A stretch of DNA of 64,000 nucleotides from Chlamydomonas reinhardtii (lineage: Eukaryota; Chlorophyta; Chlorophyceae; Chlamydomonadales; Chlamydomonadaceae): NCBI RefSeq assembly GCF_000002595.2, contig NC_057015.1:4681955-4745954 (forward strand). Reading direction: 5' to 3'. Position numbers and translations under genes: made by a program. Below are positions 1 to 11,138 of the stretch, piece by piece; positions within the stretch are counted from its first letter, which is position 1; each line of letters begins with the position of its first letter. The notes beneath the pieces are model-generated. The model saw nothing but the letters and a program-made list of their open reading frames with translations. It made no database searches and was not told the DNA's origin.

Positions 1-225
1 TGTCTGTAGGAAGCAAAACGGAAGAGAGCGCCAAGCGCCAAACGTTGCCTGTGTCTGAATGTGTGTGTTTGCGTGCGTGTGCATGCTTGTGATGGAAACC
101 AAGCGCGCGTGCGCCTGTTCCTGTGTTCATGGGCAGCAAGCATATGTGTGGAGCCCAGTGAAAGGGAAGTTAAGACCTACCACACCTCACCACACACCTC
201 ACACCCCTCCCACACCTCCGCACAG

Positions 226-3200
226 ATTGTGACGTACGTCAAGGAGATCGAGGTGTCGCACTGGGGCAACATCTACGTGGAGGAGAAGTACGAGATCAAG
301 AACGCGGGCGCGCGCCACTCGGGCTCCTTTTCGCGCCTCAAGTACGCGCACTCCTACAACGGCAAGGCCAACTCCTTCCGGGTGAGTGAGGGTGTGTGTG
401 TGAGTGTGATGGTGCGTTAAAGCGCATTCGGCGATGTCAGATGTATCTTCACACACGACCACTGCGCTCGCATGCGTCGCTCCAGCCCCCCCCCCCCCTG
501 CCCACCTCCATCTCTCACTGCCCCACCTTCCAGGACGTGCGCGCCGTGCTGCCCCCCTCGGCCCGCTCGCTGTACTACGTGGACCTCATCGGCAACATCA
601 GCTCCTCCAACACCCGCAAGACCGTGCAGGCGGTGAGCGAGGCAGGCGGCGGCTGGGAAGCGGGGAGTGGATAATTGTTTCAGGAAGGGCGGGTGGTGTA
701 GGAGCTTGGGACAAGAGATATTGGACAATGTTTATGGTCTTTTGCCGGGCCTCATGACCACCCGCACACTCGTGAACCCCCTCTCAATCCCTCACACACG
801 CGCGCCCAATTACTCACATACACGCCTCTGCCAACCCACCCACCCCCAGACGGTTGTGGACATCGACCTGCGCTACCCGCTCATGGGCGGCTGGAAGGTG
901 GACTTCACCCTGGGTAAGTCTATGTGCGGGTGTGTTTGTGTTTGTGGGGCAGGGGGAGCGCCGCGGCCGCTGCGGGAGTGAGTGGGGCGCGGTAATGCGG
1001 CTGGGGCGGGGATGTTTGGGGGTAAGAGCGTTTGGGCTGCAGTGGAGCTATCCTGAGGGGGCATGGTTGCATGGCCCCGGTACGCAACCGCCGTCGCCAC
1101 ACACGTGCCTCATAGCCGCTCCGCCCTCTCCTCTCCTCAACTATGCCCTCCCCCCTCCCTTCCCCTCACCTCCCCCCCTATCTCAGGCTACTCTGTGCCT
1201 CTGACCGGCTTCCTGTTCCACACCAAGGGCGGCCGCCGCAAGCTCACCATGGACCTGGCCTCGCCGCTGGAGGACGTGTTCGTGGAGGACATGGTGGTGC
1301 GGGTGAGGCAAGGGGAGGGGGCGGGGGGGGGGGGCCAGGGGGCGGGGTTGAGGGGCGGGGGAGGTGAGAAGTTGCAGGTGACGGAGCCATGGGAGAGAAG
1401 GCGGAGGCGGAGGTATGCGAAGGCAGGCAGAGGCATTGTCCTGCGCCGTCCCTTCCCGGGTCGTGCTCTCTACGCAACGCGCGCCCCTGCCCCCCCCCTA
1501 CGCCTTCACTTCTTAAATGATCATGAATGTCAAAACCCCCCCTGCCCAGGTGGTCCTGCCCGAGGGCTCCTCCAAGCTCCAGGCGGTGCTGCCCTACGAC
1601 ATGGACCAGAGCACCGACGTCAAGTGCGTGGGGTGCGAGCAGGGGCGAGCGGGAAGGGGGGGAGCGGGCCGCGTGTGTGTAGGGGGGGGAGGAGGGGGTT
1701 GTAGATACCAGCCCAAACTGAACCGAACCCAATGCATTGGGGGGCCATTGATGAAGGCCGGCGGCTCCAGTCCGAGATCAGCCGGGACCCAGCGGTGGAA
1801 ACAGTGTCGGTTTCAATGCACGCCCCCCGGAGAGGCAGCTGTGTAGGCAGAGGCACCTACAGCCTCCGCCTACACAGCTGCCTCCCCGGCACACACCTTC
1901 CACGCGCTAAAGTGCACCTCCCCAGGCGCCCAACCTCCTGTCAATCATCGCCCTCGCCTAACCTAGTACCGTTTGCACGACACCTGCCCTATTCCCCCCC
2001 CCCCCGCGCGCGCAGGTACACCTACCTGGACACCACCGGCCGCCCGGTGCTGGTGCTTCACCGCCGCAACGTGGCCTCGCCCGAGCACAGCGCCAAGTTC
2101 AGTGTGGAGTACTCGTTCGCGGCCACCTCCATCCTGCGCGAGCCGCTGCTGCTGGTGAGAGAGGCAGAGCGCAGGGGGGCGAGGGGCGGGAGGGGGGGAG
2201 CGAGGGACGAGGGACACGGGGTGTGCCAGAGCGCGCACGGCACTGCCCAGCACGGCACCTTGCGTGTGTGTGACCTCGTGGGGTCTTGTGAACCCTGTGC
2301 GCAATCACGTTGAAGCCTCTCACCGTGCTGCACATTGCAACCCCCCCCCTCTTCCTCTCCCTCTCCCTCTCCCCCGCTTTCCTCCACCGTGTAGGTCTCT
2401 GTGTTCTTCTGCCTGTTCGCGGCCGTGATCGCCTACAACCGCCTGGAGCTGGTGATCACGCGCGACGACAAGTGGGCGGCGGCGCGCGACAGGGAGGTGC
2501 TGGCAACCTACATGGAGCAGATCCAGGCGGCGCTGGAGGGTGAGGCGGGGGCGGAGGTGGAAGGGGCACAGGGAGGGAGGGAGGGAGGGCTGGGGATGGG
2601 CTGAGCCCAGCGGGAATGTCCCTGTCCCAGTGTCACCCAGAGAAGGCCCAGGGGCCGGCCCATGCGATGACTGGGACCTTCAGCTTGGTGATTAGGCGCG
2701 ACCGCCGGGATGGCGCTGGCCGACCATGTGTGCACCTGCTTGCACCCCTGCTTTCCCCACCCCGCGCCCCGCGTTCCGCTTTTCCTTCCGAACTTGGCAA
2801 TCCCGCTGCCCCACTGCCCCCGCCCCCAGACGAGGCCTCCCTCATGGCCGGCTTCGAGGCCGCCACCCGGGCGGTGCGCGACACCGAGGACGTGGACGCG
2901 GCTCAGCGCAAGCGGGCGGCGGTGGAGAAGGGGTGCAAGGACCTGGAGGACAAGGTGGGGGCAAGCAAGGGGCAGGGACAGCGAGAGGCTGAGGGGTAGG
3001 CCACACAAGATGTGCCGTATGCGGAATCGGTCGTGCCTGACTGCGTTTATATGTACCGGCTCCACACCATCACTTCGCCCCCACCACCCGCGCGTGGCTG
3101 CTGCTTTCCAGTGCTTCACCCCCACGCTGACCCCCGCGTTCACTCGGTTGGCTTGCTGTGGTATTCTGGAATGAACTACCCCACCTCGCACCCCAACCCA

Positions 3201-3722
3201 ATCAACCCCACCCAACCCAACACTGCGTGCACAGGTGAAGCCGCTGCTGGCTGCCGTGGAGTCGCGCTCCGCCCGTGTCGCGGGCCAGGTGCGCGAGGTG
3301 CTGGACAAGTCCAAGGCGCTGCAGGCTCGCTACGGCCGGCAGCTGGCGGAGCGGGTGGAGCTGGTCAAGAAGGGCAGCACCATGGGGGTGAGGAGCAAGG
3401 GGGGGTCCACCATTGCGAATAAGGAACTGGAGACACGAGGGTGTCAGGACAAGCGGGAGGAAGGGAGGAAATGTGGTGCACAGGGTCGGTATTCGCGACG
3501 GGGGCGCCCCAGGCAATTACAGCTGTGCGGTGCTGCATTAGGGCTCGCCCTGTCACCCACCACAGCACACCTGCTCCGCTGCCCCCCCGCCCCCATGCCA
3601 ACCCTCCCTGCACTGCTCCCCCCCAGGAGATCAGCCGCAAGCTGGCTCCGGGCCAGGAGGCTTTGGAGGCTGCCCGCCGCGAGCTCAAGAACGCTATCGA
3701 CACCGTGTTCGGCGCGTACTGA
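226..3722 (+). CDS. OST1: Ribophorin I, oligosaccharyltransferase subunit OST1 (5' end outside the window)
   Basis: This is a subunit of the ER oligosaccharyltransferase complex, which moves the lipid-linked glycan onto Asn residues of nascent proteins. Exons are 226-381, 534-632, 850-913, 1187-1302, 1550-1623, 2016-2154, 2395-2539, 2830-2954, 3235-3387 and 3627-3722, with GT-AG junctions and continuous frame, giving 388 residues to TGA. The first visible exon reads KEIEVSHWGNIYVEE, a signature block of ribophorin I, so roughly the first half of the lumenal domain lies upstream of the window. A membrane segment (VSVFFCLFAAVIAY) follows the lumenal part and leads into a charged, helical cytosolic tail ending NAIDTVFGAY. 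The 3' end from 3272 onward is duplicated near 12.4 kb. Identification is by recalled family sequence; the splice model is by eye. Confidence 0.92.
1697..1738 (+). repeat. Short dispersed intronic motif, copy 1
   Basis: The motif (G)TTGTAGATACCAGCCCA followed by an AACC-AACCCAATGCA tail lies in an OST1 intron. Near copies sit at 17398-17437 and 18809-18848 in introns of another gene, all in the same orientation as the host transcript. It may be the remnant of a short mobile element or a conserved intronic sequence. I do not recognise the family. Confidence 0.55.
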
Positions 3723-4040
3723 GCGACCTGCTAGGGGGCCTGTGTGGCATGATGATGGAGGTGGTGTTGTTATGGAGGTGTGGTGAGATGAGGAGGTGGC
3801 CTTGAAAAGCGGACACGTAGGGACAGGCAGTGACAGGCCGGCCCGCTGCATACACAGGTGGGAGCCGGAGGAGGTGTGAGGTATGGTCCAAGCCCCAACG
3901 ACATTGTGCTCTTGCCTTCTCCGATACGCATTCAAATAGTTCATCTGCGTTTAATATGGTATGATCCTGGTCCCAAGGGTTTAGAGGTACGGGCACGGGT
4001 AGGGGGGTGTTGCGTGTGCCTGTGTTGCTCGTCGTGTTTG
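3272..4040 (+). repeat. Direct segmental duplication, left copy (OST1 3' end plus 3' flank)
   Basis: This stretch, from the ninth visible OST1 exon through about 320 bp past the stop, matches 12395-13152 in direct orientation with scattered substitutions and small indels. It includes the shared 3' flank with the CGATACGCATT-AAATAGTTCATCTG segment. The left copy belongs to the intact gene. Confidence 0.88.
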
Positions 4041-4652
4041 CAGGGCAGACGGAACCGTGGCAGACGCTGTGCACCCATTCCAGAGCATCTTGGTTACATG
4101 TGCCCCTGCCCAACCGGGGTGAGGTATGACGCCACCACTGCACCCGCCCTTTGGACCTGTGCTGCCGCCCAAATCAGAGCGCCACTTCCCTGCCCGCCGA
4201 CCGCCACTACCGCCCGGTAACGTACACTCCGTGACTCCGTTCGCACTAGCTAGCGCGTCCAGATTCCCCTTCTGCCTAAAGCCTACCGTATGTCTAAAGT
4301 CTTCAGCAGTATTCTCCTCGCATCGACCCCGCTCGCGCTCTCCAACCGTCCTAGGGAGCGTCGGACGTCCTCCAGCTCTGCTTAGCCACGTGCAGACGCA
4401 TTGTGTTTGATAAAACAAGTGATATGAGTACGAATAGTCAGTCACAGAATGAGGGCGCCTATAACTCTCCCTCGTCGGAGTTCACCGGCCCGACGTTACC
4501 GGCCCCGGGCGCGCCTGAATCCGTGGAAGGTGAGCGGGGACAGGCGCGGGGGCGCCCTCAGCATCGGCAGCGAGCAGGCACGCCCTCCGCACGCGGACTC
4601 AGCTGAGTAAGCCCCCCCCCTTATGGGTGCGCCGCACCCCCGGGGCACGCTA
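4041..4652. other. Intergenic stretch without a supported gene
   Basis: No convincing coding exon is visible. A short plus-strand ORF at 4403-4606 (67 codons, Ser/Pro/Gly-rich) has no recognisable domain and could be chance. The sequence is less GC-biased than neighbouring exons. Confidence 0.5.
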
Positions 4653-4906
4653 ACAGTCGTGGACGCCCTCGCGGCCTTCAACGTGCTGCTCGCCCTCCTA
4701 CAAGCGTACTTCCCGTCGACGAAGGTTGTCGCGATGATTCTCCTCGGAGTTGCAGTGACAGGTGAAGCCACCCCAGGAGGGCAGGATGGGCAGCACAACG
4801 TCACTGCTACTCCGATTAGGATCATCGCGACAACCTTCGTCGACGGGAAGCACGCTTGAAGGAGGGCGAGCAGCACGTTGAAGGCCGCGAGGGTGTCCAC
4901 GACTGT
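4653..4906. repeat. Near-perfect inverted repeat (107-bp arms, 40-nt loop)
   Basis: The left arm 4653-4759 and the right arm 4800-4906 are reverse complements, with about 7 mismatches and no indel. An RNA across it would fold into one long hairpin. Both arms, each read outward-in on its own strand, can encode the same hydrophobic peptide (LAAFNVLLALLQA). Four of the seven differences are synonymous in that frame, which hints that the arms came from coding sequence. It could be a hairpin precursor of small RNAs, a foldback element or an inverted duplication. Confidence 0.85.
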
Positions 4907-4924
4907 GAAAAGGGGAGGATGCCG

Positions 4925-5198
4925 CTAAGCCAGCTTCTCGTGCGCTGGGCCTGAGGTGAAGCCGCAGAATGACAGCGCCAGGTGCAGAAACCACGTGACA
5001 TCCTCTGCGCAGGTTGTGCGAAATACGTTGGGCATCGACTGTTCAGCTGCATCGAAAGTGTCCCCGGTACTCACCCTTGCTGAACCATCTCTGCTCTTCC
5101 CGCAGCGCCTGGAGCTCGGCGCGTATTTCGGCCCTGAGTGCTGCCAGCTCCTCCTGGAACTGCTGCGGCTGCTGCGGCTGCTGCGGTACCGCGTCCAT
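4925..5198 (-). pseudogene. Small minus-strand two-exon ORF, probably a decayed gene or element fragment
   Basis: Reading the minus strand, ATG at 5198 opens a Gln/Pro-rich start followed by a heptad-like Leu/Ala/Glu helix (EELAALRAEIRAELQALREE). A good donor (AAGG|GTGAGTACC, exon end 5075) and an acceptor (CTGCGCAG, exon start 5004) follow, and then GEDVTWFLHLALSFCG up to TAG at 4925-4927. That is 67 residues. Past the TAG the same frame stays open into the right arm of the inverted repeat (VVDTLAAFNVLLALLQA), so the stop may have truncated a longer protein. I do not recognise the family; a transposon-derived coiled-coil protein is possible. Confidence 0.35.
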
Positions 5199-5265
5199 TT
5201 CAGCAGTCGGAATTAAGCAAAGTCTTTCGAGGAGTTAGTGCGTTTCCGGTTTGGTCAGCCGCAGA

Positions 5266-6012
5266 CACTTGATCCCACAATTCCAGCGACTTTTGCGACC
5301 GGCTCTCCACCGACCGCTTGGATGCTTGCGCCCGGTCGCTGCCCCAGCTACTTCCGCGGTGAAATAACAACGGTGAGCACTCTCAACCACTGCGAGGACA
5401 GCCCTAGCAACCGCACTGCGTAAGAAGTACAGCATCGATTTGCTGCATGTTGATTTTGGCGCAAATGGGGGGTGCAAGCAGTTTGTTTCTCTCAGACGCG
5501 AGCTAGCGCCCAAGCGCGCGATATGGGGGCGAGGAGCCACTATGTAGCTGTAACGATTGCATGAGTGGCGAATTTTACTTCGAGGGTCTAGGGTGCGAGC
5601 GGAGTGGGATTACCCCCCGAGGGGCACGCCATGCGCTCAGGCCCCATGCAACAGAAATTCGCCGGGCACCAACCCACGCACAGATAATTCATAGGACTAC
5701 ACCATAGCCATCAGAGACCGGCCGGGAACAAGCCCCGCAAGCGGGGCAGCATGGGCGCGACACCACCCTGCCGCGCCAACTCACCCCAAACACGCCCCAA
5801 CCACTTGTGCGACACAAGGGCTACCATACAGTAGCGCGCGACACCTAATCGCGTGCGCCGGAGTGTGCGAGCAAACATTGTACGGAGGAGCTCGTTTGGG
5901 CCCTAGGACGCAGGGCCTGGGCTGGCATTTGGTGCATTCAATAGAGCATAGAAAACCGAGGCCACATATGTGCTCGGGTGCGCAAAGGTCGGCGGAATTG
6001 TGGGATCAAGTG
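5266..6012. mobile_element. A block, copy 1 (747 bp, terminal inverted repeats)
   Basis: It is bounded by a perfect 19-bp inverted repeat (CACTTGATCCCACAATTCC) that continues imperfectly to about 32 bp. The left flank is CCGCAGA, unlike the internal copies; the right flank is ACGTGGAAATGG (start of B). There is no significant ORF. Confidence 0.8.
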
Positions 6013-7224
6013 ACGTGGAAATGGATCTGGGGGACTGCGGGGTTTTGGGGTGTGTTGGGTTGGTGGCGTGAAGGGTGTGATTTGTGAGGAATTTATCGAT
6101 GCATGCCAAGTTGCACGCCTTTCCCCTGTGTTTCCTACATGCCCCTGAACCCTCCCTTTGCTGGCTGCAGGCGAAGCGACAAGTGGTACCGCTGGTACCA
6201 CCCACGGGGGCCTTGTGCCCAAGCCGGGNNNNNNNNNNNNNNNNNNNNNNNNNNNNNNNNNNNNNNNNNNNNNNNNNNNNNNNNNNNNNNNNNNNNNNNN
6301 NNNNNNNNNNNNNNNNNNNNNNNNNNNNTGGTACTATACACGTGGCGGTCATCGACATTGCTTTGTGCCGGCGCGCAGCACCCAGGATGTGCGGCGATCG
6401 CTGAAATGCAGTTGTGGGGTCCACACTCATATGGCACCCACGCCCCACACAGCACTGATGCAGGGCTCCTGCAGCCGTCACGCCATGGGAATCAGCATAT
6501 GGGCAGTGGCCTGTGCATACTTCTCTGTGGCCTGGCGGGGCATCTGGCCAGGGCGTTTGACTAGCGGCATGGGGCCTGCACGCCGGTAGGGGGGCGCAGG
6601 CCCAAAATGATGCAAGGAAGCTGATGTGTTGCGTGAGGTGCGCAGCGGTTCCTGATGGACGTGGGTGCTTTCATGCGTATGTATATTGGCTATGTGTGTT
6701 GATCTTTGCACCAGGGTGGTGTCGCCGCGCAGCGGAGCATTGGTGTTGGTGCACGGGGCGTGAACATTGGGGCCCGCAGTTGGGATCGCGCCGGCACGGT
6801 CGCGGGCACCGCTGAAGATATGTTGGCGCGACCGGTCGCTTATGGTGCACGCTAATACCCGCATACTGTGTGTAAGCACCGATTGCAATTATAAGTTGCG
6901 CATGTAGATATCGGTCTTCTCCCGACATGCGCTCTGATGACGGTTCCATTTCCGCCAACTTAGGGTGAGAGTTAAGAGCCGGAGCCCTGTTGCCACCTGC
7001 AAAATGCCTTAGCAACATGTGGCAACTATCTGCCCGAAGCAAGTTGCAAGCCAGCCCAGTTCAGGTTGCCACATGCCATGCTGGGTATTCCCAGCGCGCT
7101 AGCGCACCTGCTTGGGCAGCTCGCTATGGCTGCCGTCGACAGTTGACCCTGGTATGCCATCGCTAGAGTCGCAGCCCGCTCCGGCCAACCTCGCTCCTCC
7201 GCAACCGACACACGAACCCGACGT
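6013..7224. repeat. B block, copy 1 (contains an N gap)
   Basis: It begins ACGTGGAAATGGATCTGG and ends GAACCCGACGT. The intact B unit is 1,121 bp. This copy is 1,212 bp only because a 100-N filler replaces about ten bases. Its ORFs are repeated identically in every copy, lack any recognisable domain and are probably not genes. Confidence 0.75.
6229..6328. other. Assembly gap (100 N)
   Basis: This is a run of 100 N inside B copy 1. Alignment to B copy 2 shows the flanks nearly abut, so the true missing sequence is only about ten bases or the join is wrong. Confidence 0.99.
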
Positions 7225-7971
7225 CACTTGATCCCACAATTCCAGCGACTTTTGCGACCGGCTCTCCACCGACCGCTTGGATGCTTGCGCCCGGTCGCTG
7301 CCCCAGCTACTTCCGCGGTGAAATAACAACGGTGAGCACTCTCAACCACTGCGAGGACAGCCCTAGCAACCGCACTGCGTAAGAAGTACAGCATCGATTT
7401 GCTGCATGTTGATTTTGGCGCAAATGGGGGGTGCAAGCAGTTTGTTTCTCTCAGACGCGAGCTAGCGCCCAAGCGCGCGATATGGGGGCGAGGAGCCACT
7501 ATGTAGCTGTAACGATTGCATGAGTGGCGAATTTTACTTCGAGGGTCTAGGGTGCGAGCGGAGTGGGATTACCCCCCGAGGGGCACGCCATGCGCTCAGG
7601 CCCCATGCAACAGAAATTCGCCGGGCACCAACCCACGCACAGATAATTCATAGGACTACACCATAGCCATCAGAGACCGGCCGGGAACAAGCCCCGCAAG
7701 CGGGGCAGCATGGGCGCGACACCACCCTGCCGCGCCAACTCACCCCAAACACGCCCCAACCACTTGTGCGACACAAGGGCTACCATACAGTAGCGCGCGA
7801 CACCTAATCGCGTGCGCCGGAGTGTGCGAGCAAACATTGTACGGAGGAGCTCGTTTGGGCCCTAGGACGCAGGGCCTGGGCTGGCATTTGGTGCATTCAA
7901 TAGAGCATAGAAAACCGAGGCCACATATGTGCTCGGGTGCGCAAAGGTCGGCGGAATTGTGGGATCAAGTG
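7225..7971. mobile_element. A block, copy 2 (flanked by ACGT on both sides)
   Basis: The sequence matches A copy 1. It is preceded by CCCGACGT and followed by ACGTGG, so a 4-bp ACGT lies at each edge. ACGT is a palindrome and could equally be an extension of the inverted repeats. Confidence 0.8.
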
Positions 7972-9092
7972 ACGTGGAAATGGATCTGGGGGACTGCGGG
8001 GTTTTGGGGTGTGTTGGGTTGGTGGCGTGAAGGGTGTGATTTGTGAGGAATTTATCGATGCATGCCAAGTTGCACGCCTTTCCCCTGTGTTTCCTACATG
8101 CCCCTGAACCCTCCCTTTGCTGGCTGCAGGCGAAGCGACAAGTGGTACCGCTGGTACCACCCACGGGGGCCTTGTGCCCAAGCCGTGGTGGCGCATGGTA
8201 ACTATACACGTGGCGGTCATCGACATTGCTTTGTGCCGGCGCGCAGCACCCAGGATGTGCGGCGATCGCTGAAATGCAGTTGTGGGGTCCACACTCATAT
8301 GGCACCCACGCCCCACACAGCACTGATGCAGGGCTCCTGCAGCCGTCACGCCATGGGAATCAGCATATGGGCAGTGGCCTGTGCATACTTCTCTGTGGCC
8401 TGGCGGGGCATCTGGCCAGGGCGTTTGACTAGCGGCATGGGGCCTGCACGCCGGTAGGGGGGCGCAGGCCCAAAATGATGCAAGGAAGCTGATGTGTTGC
8501 GTGAGGTGCGCAGCGGTTCCTGATGGACGTGGGTGCTTTCATGCGTATGTATATTGGCTATGTGTGTTGATCTTTGCACCAGGGTGGTGTCGCCGCGCAG
8601 CGGAGCATTGGTGTTGGTGCACGGGGCGTGAACATTGGGGCCCGCAGTTGGGATCGCGCCGGCACGGTCGCGGGCACCGCTGAAGATATGTTGGCGCGAC
8701 CGGTCGCTTATGGTGCACGCTAATACCCGCATACTGTGTGTAAGCACCGATTGCAATTATAAGTTGCGCATGTAGATATCGGTCTTCTCCCGACATGCGC
8801 TCTGATGACGGTTCCATTTCCGCCAACTTAGGGTGAGAGTTAAGAGCCGGAGCCCTGTTGCCACCTGCAAAATGCCTTAGCAACATGTGGCAACTATCTG
8901 CCCGAAGCAAGTTGCAAGCCAGCCCAGTTCAGGTTGCCACATGCCATGCTGGGTATTCCCAGCGCGCTAGCGCACCTGCTTGGGCAGCTCGCTATGGCTG
9001 CCGTCGACAGTTGACCCTGGTATGCCATCGCTAGAGTCGCAGCCCGCTCCGGCCAACCTCGCTCCTCCGCAACCGACACACGAACCCGACGT
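7972..9092. repeat. B block, copy 2 (1,121 bp)
   Basis: This is a gap-free B unit from ACGTGGAAATGG to CCCGACGT. It is followed not by an A block but by the trinucleotide CTG and the next B. Confidence 0.85.
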
Positions 9093-9095
9093 CTG

Positions 9096-10216
9096 ACGTG
9101 GAAATGGATCTGGGGGACTGCGGGGTTTTGGGGTGTGTTGGGTTGGTGGCGTGAAGGGTGTGATTTGTGAGGAATTTATCGATGCATGCCAAGTTGCACG
9201 CCTTTCCCCTGTGTTTCCTACATGCCCCTGAACCCTCCCTTTGCTGGCTGCAGGCGAAGCGACAAGTGGTACCGCTGGTACCACCCACGGGGGCCTTGTG
9301 CCCAAGCCGTGGTGGCGCATGGTAACTATACACGTGGCGGTCATCGACATTGCTTTGTGCCGGCGCGCAGCACCCAGGATGTGCGGCGATCGCTGAAATG
9401 CAGTTGTGGGGTCCACACTCATATGGCACCCACGCCCCACACAGCACTGATGCAGGGCTCCTGCAGCCGTCACGCCATGGGAATCAGCATATGGGCAGTG
9501 GCCTGTGCATACTTCTCTGTGGCCTGGCGGGGCATCTGGCCAGGGCGTTTGACTAGCGGCATGGGGCCTGCACGCCGGTAGGGGGGCGCAGGCCCAAAAT
9601 GATGCAAGGAAGCTGATGTGTTGCGTGAGGTGCGCAGCGGTTCCTGATGGACGTGGGTGCTTTCATGCGTATGTATATTGGCTATGTGTGTTGATCTTTG
9701 CACCAGGGTGGTGTCGCCGCGCAGCGGAGCATTGGTGTTGGTGCACGGGGCGTGAACATTGGGGCCCGCAGTTGGGATCGCGCCGGCACGGTCGCGGGCA
9801 CCGCTGAAGATATGTTGGCGCGACCGGTCGCTTATGGTGCACGCTAATACCCGCATACTGTGTGTAAGCACCGATTGCAATTATAAGTTGCGCATGTAGA
9901 TATCGGTCTTCTCCCGACATGCGCTCTGATGACGGTTCCATTTCCGCCAACTTAGGGTGAGAGTTAAGAGCCGGAGCCCTGTTGCCACCTGCAAAATGCC
10001 TTAGCAACATGTGGCAACTATCTGCCCGAAGCAAGTTGCAAGCCAGCCCAGTTCAGGTTGCCACATGCCATGCTGGGTATTCCCAGCGCGCTAGCGCACC
10101 TGCTTGGGCAGCTCGCTATGGCTGCCGTCGACAGTTGACCCTGGTATGCCATCGCTAGAGTCGCAGCCCGCTCCGGCCAACCTCGCTCCTCCGCAACCGA
10201 CACACGAACCCGACGT
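9096..10216. repeat. B block, copy 3 (1,121 bp)
   Basis: A gap-free B unit, identical in length to copy 2. It is separated from copy 2 by CTG (9093-9095) and from copy 4 by CAG (10217-10219). Confidence 0.85.
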
Positions 10217-10219
10217 CAG

Positions 10220-11138
10220 ACGTGGAAATGGATCTGGGGGACTGCGGGGTTTTGGGGTGTGTTGGGTTGGTGGCGTGAAGGGTGTGATTTGTGAGGAATT
10301 TATCGATGCATGCCAAGTTGCACGCCTTTCCCCTGTGTTTCCTACATGCCCCTGAACCCTCCCTTTGCTGGCTGCAGGCGAAGCGACAAGTGGTACCGCT
10401 GGTACCACCCACGGGGGCCTTGTGCCCAAGCCGTGGTGGCGCATGGTAACTATACACGTGGCGGTCATCGACATTGCTTTGTGCCGGCGCGCAGCACCCA
10501 GGATGTGCGGCGATCGCTGAAATGCAGTTGTGGGGTCCACACTCATATGGCACCCACGCCCCACACAGCACTGATGCAGGGCTCCTGCAGCCGTCACGCC
10601 ATGGGAATCAGCATATGGGCAGTGGCCTGTGCATACTTCTCTGTGGCCTGGCGGGGCATCTGGCCAGGGCGTTTGACTAGCGGCATGGGGCCTGCACGCC
10701 GGTAGGGGGGCGCAGGCCCAAAATGATGCAAGGAAGCTGATGTGTTGCGTGAGGTGCGCAGCGGTTCCTGATGGACGTGGGTGCTTTCATGCGTATGTAT
10801 ATTGGCTATGTGCTTCCANNNNNNNNNNNNNNNNNNNNNNNNNNNNNNNNNNNNNNNNNNNNNNNNNNNNNNNNNNNNNNNNNNNNNNNNNNNNNNNNNN
10901 NNNNNNNNNNNNNNNNNNTGCCTTAGCAACATGTGGCAACTATCTGCCCGAAGCAAGTTGCAAGCCAGCCCAGTTCAGGTTGCCACATGCCATGCTGGGT
11001 ATTCCCAGCGCGCTAGCGCACCTGCTTGGGCAGCTCGCTATGGCTGCCGTCGACAGTTGACCCTGGTATGCCATCGCTAGAGTCGCAGCCCGCTCCGGCC
11101 AACCTCGCTCCTCCGCAACCGACACACGAACCCGACGT
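10220..11138. repeat. B block, copy 4 (interrupted by an N gap)
   Basis: It starts ACGTGGAAATGG and ends CCCGACGT next to A copy 3. A 100-N filler at 10819-10918 stands in for about 300 bp of the unit, judging from the 1,121-bp intact copies. Confidence 0.8.
10819..10918. other. Assembly gap (100 N)
   Basis: A run of 100 N in B copy 4. The bases just before it (GTGCTTCCA) differ from the other B copies, suggesting an uncertain join. Confidence 0.99.

Noticed and set aside
7862-8349. Long ORFs in the B blocks (about 150 codons), repeated in each copy
   Set aside because: ORFs overlap in several frames on both strands, none has a recognisable motif, and their repetition only reflects the tandem array.
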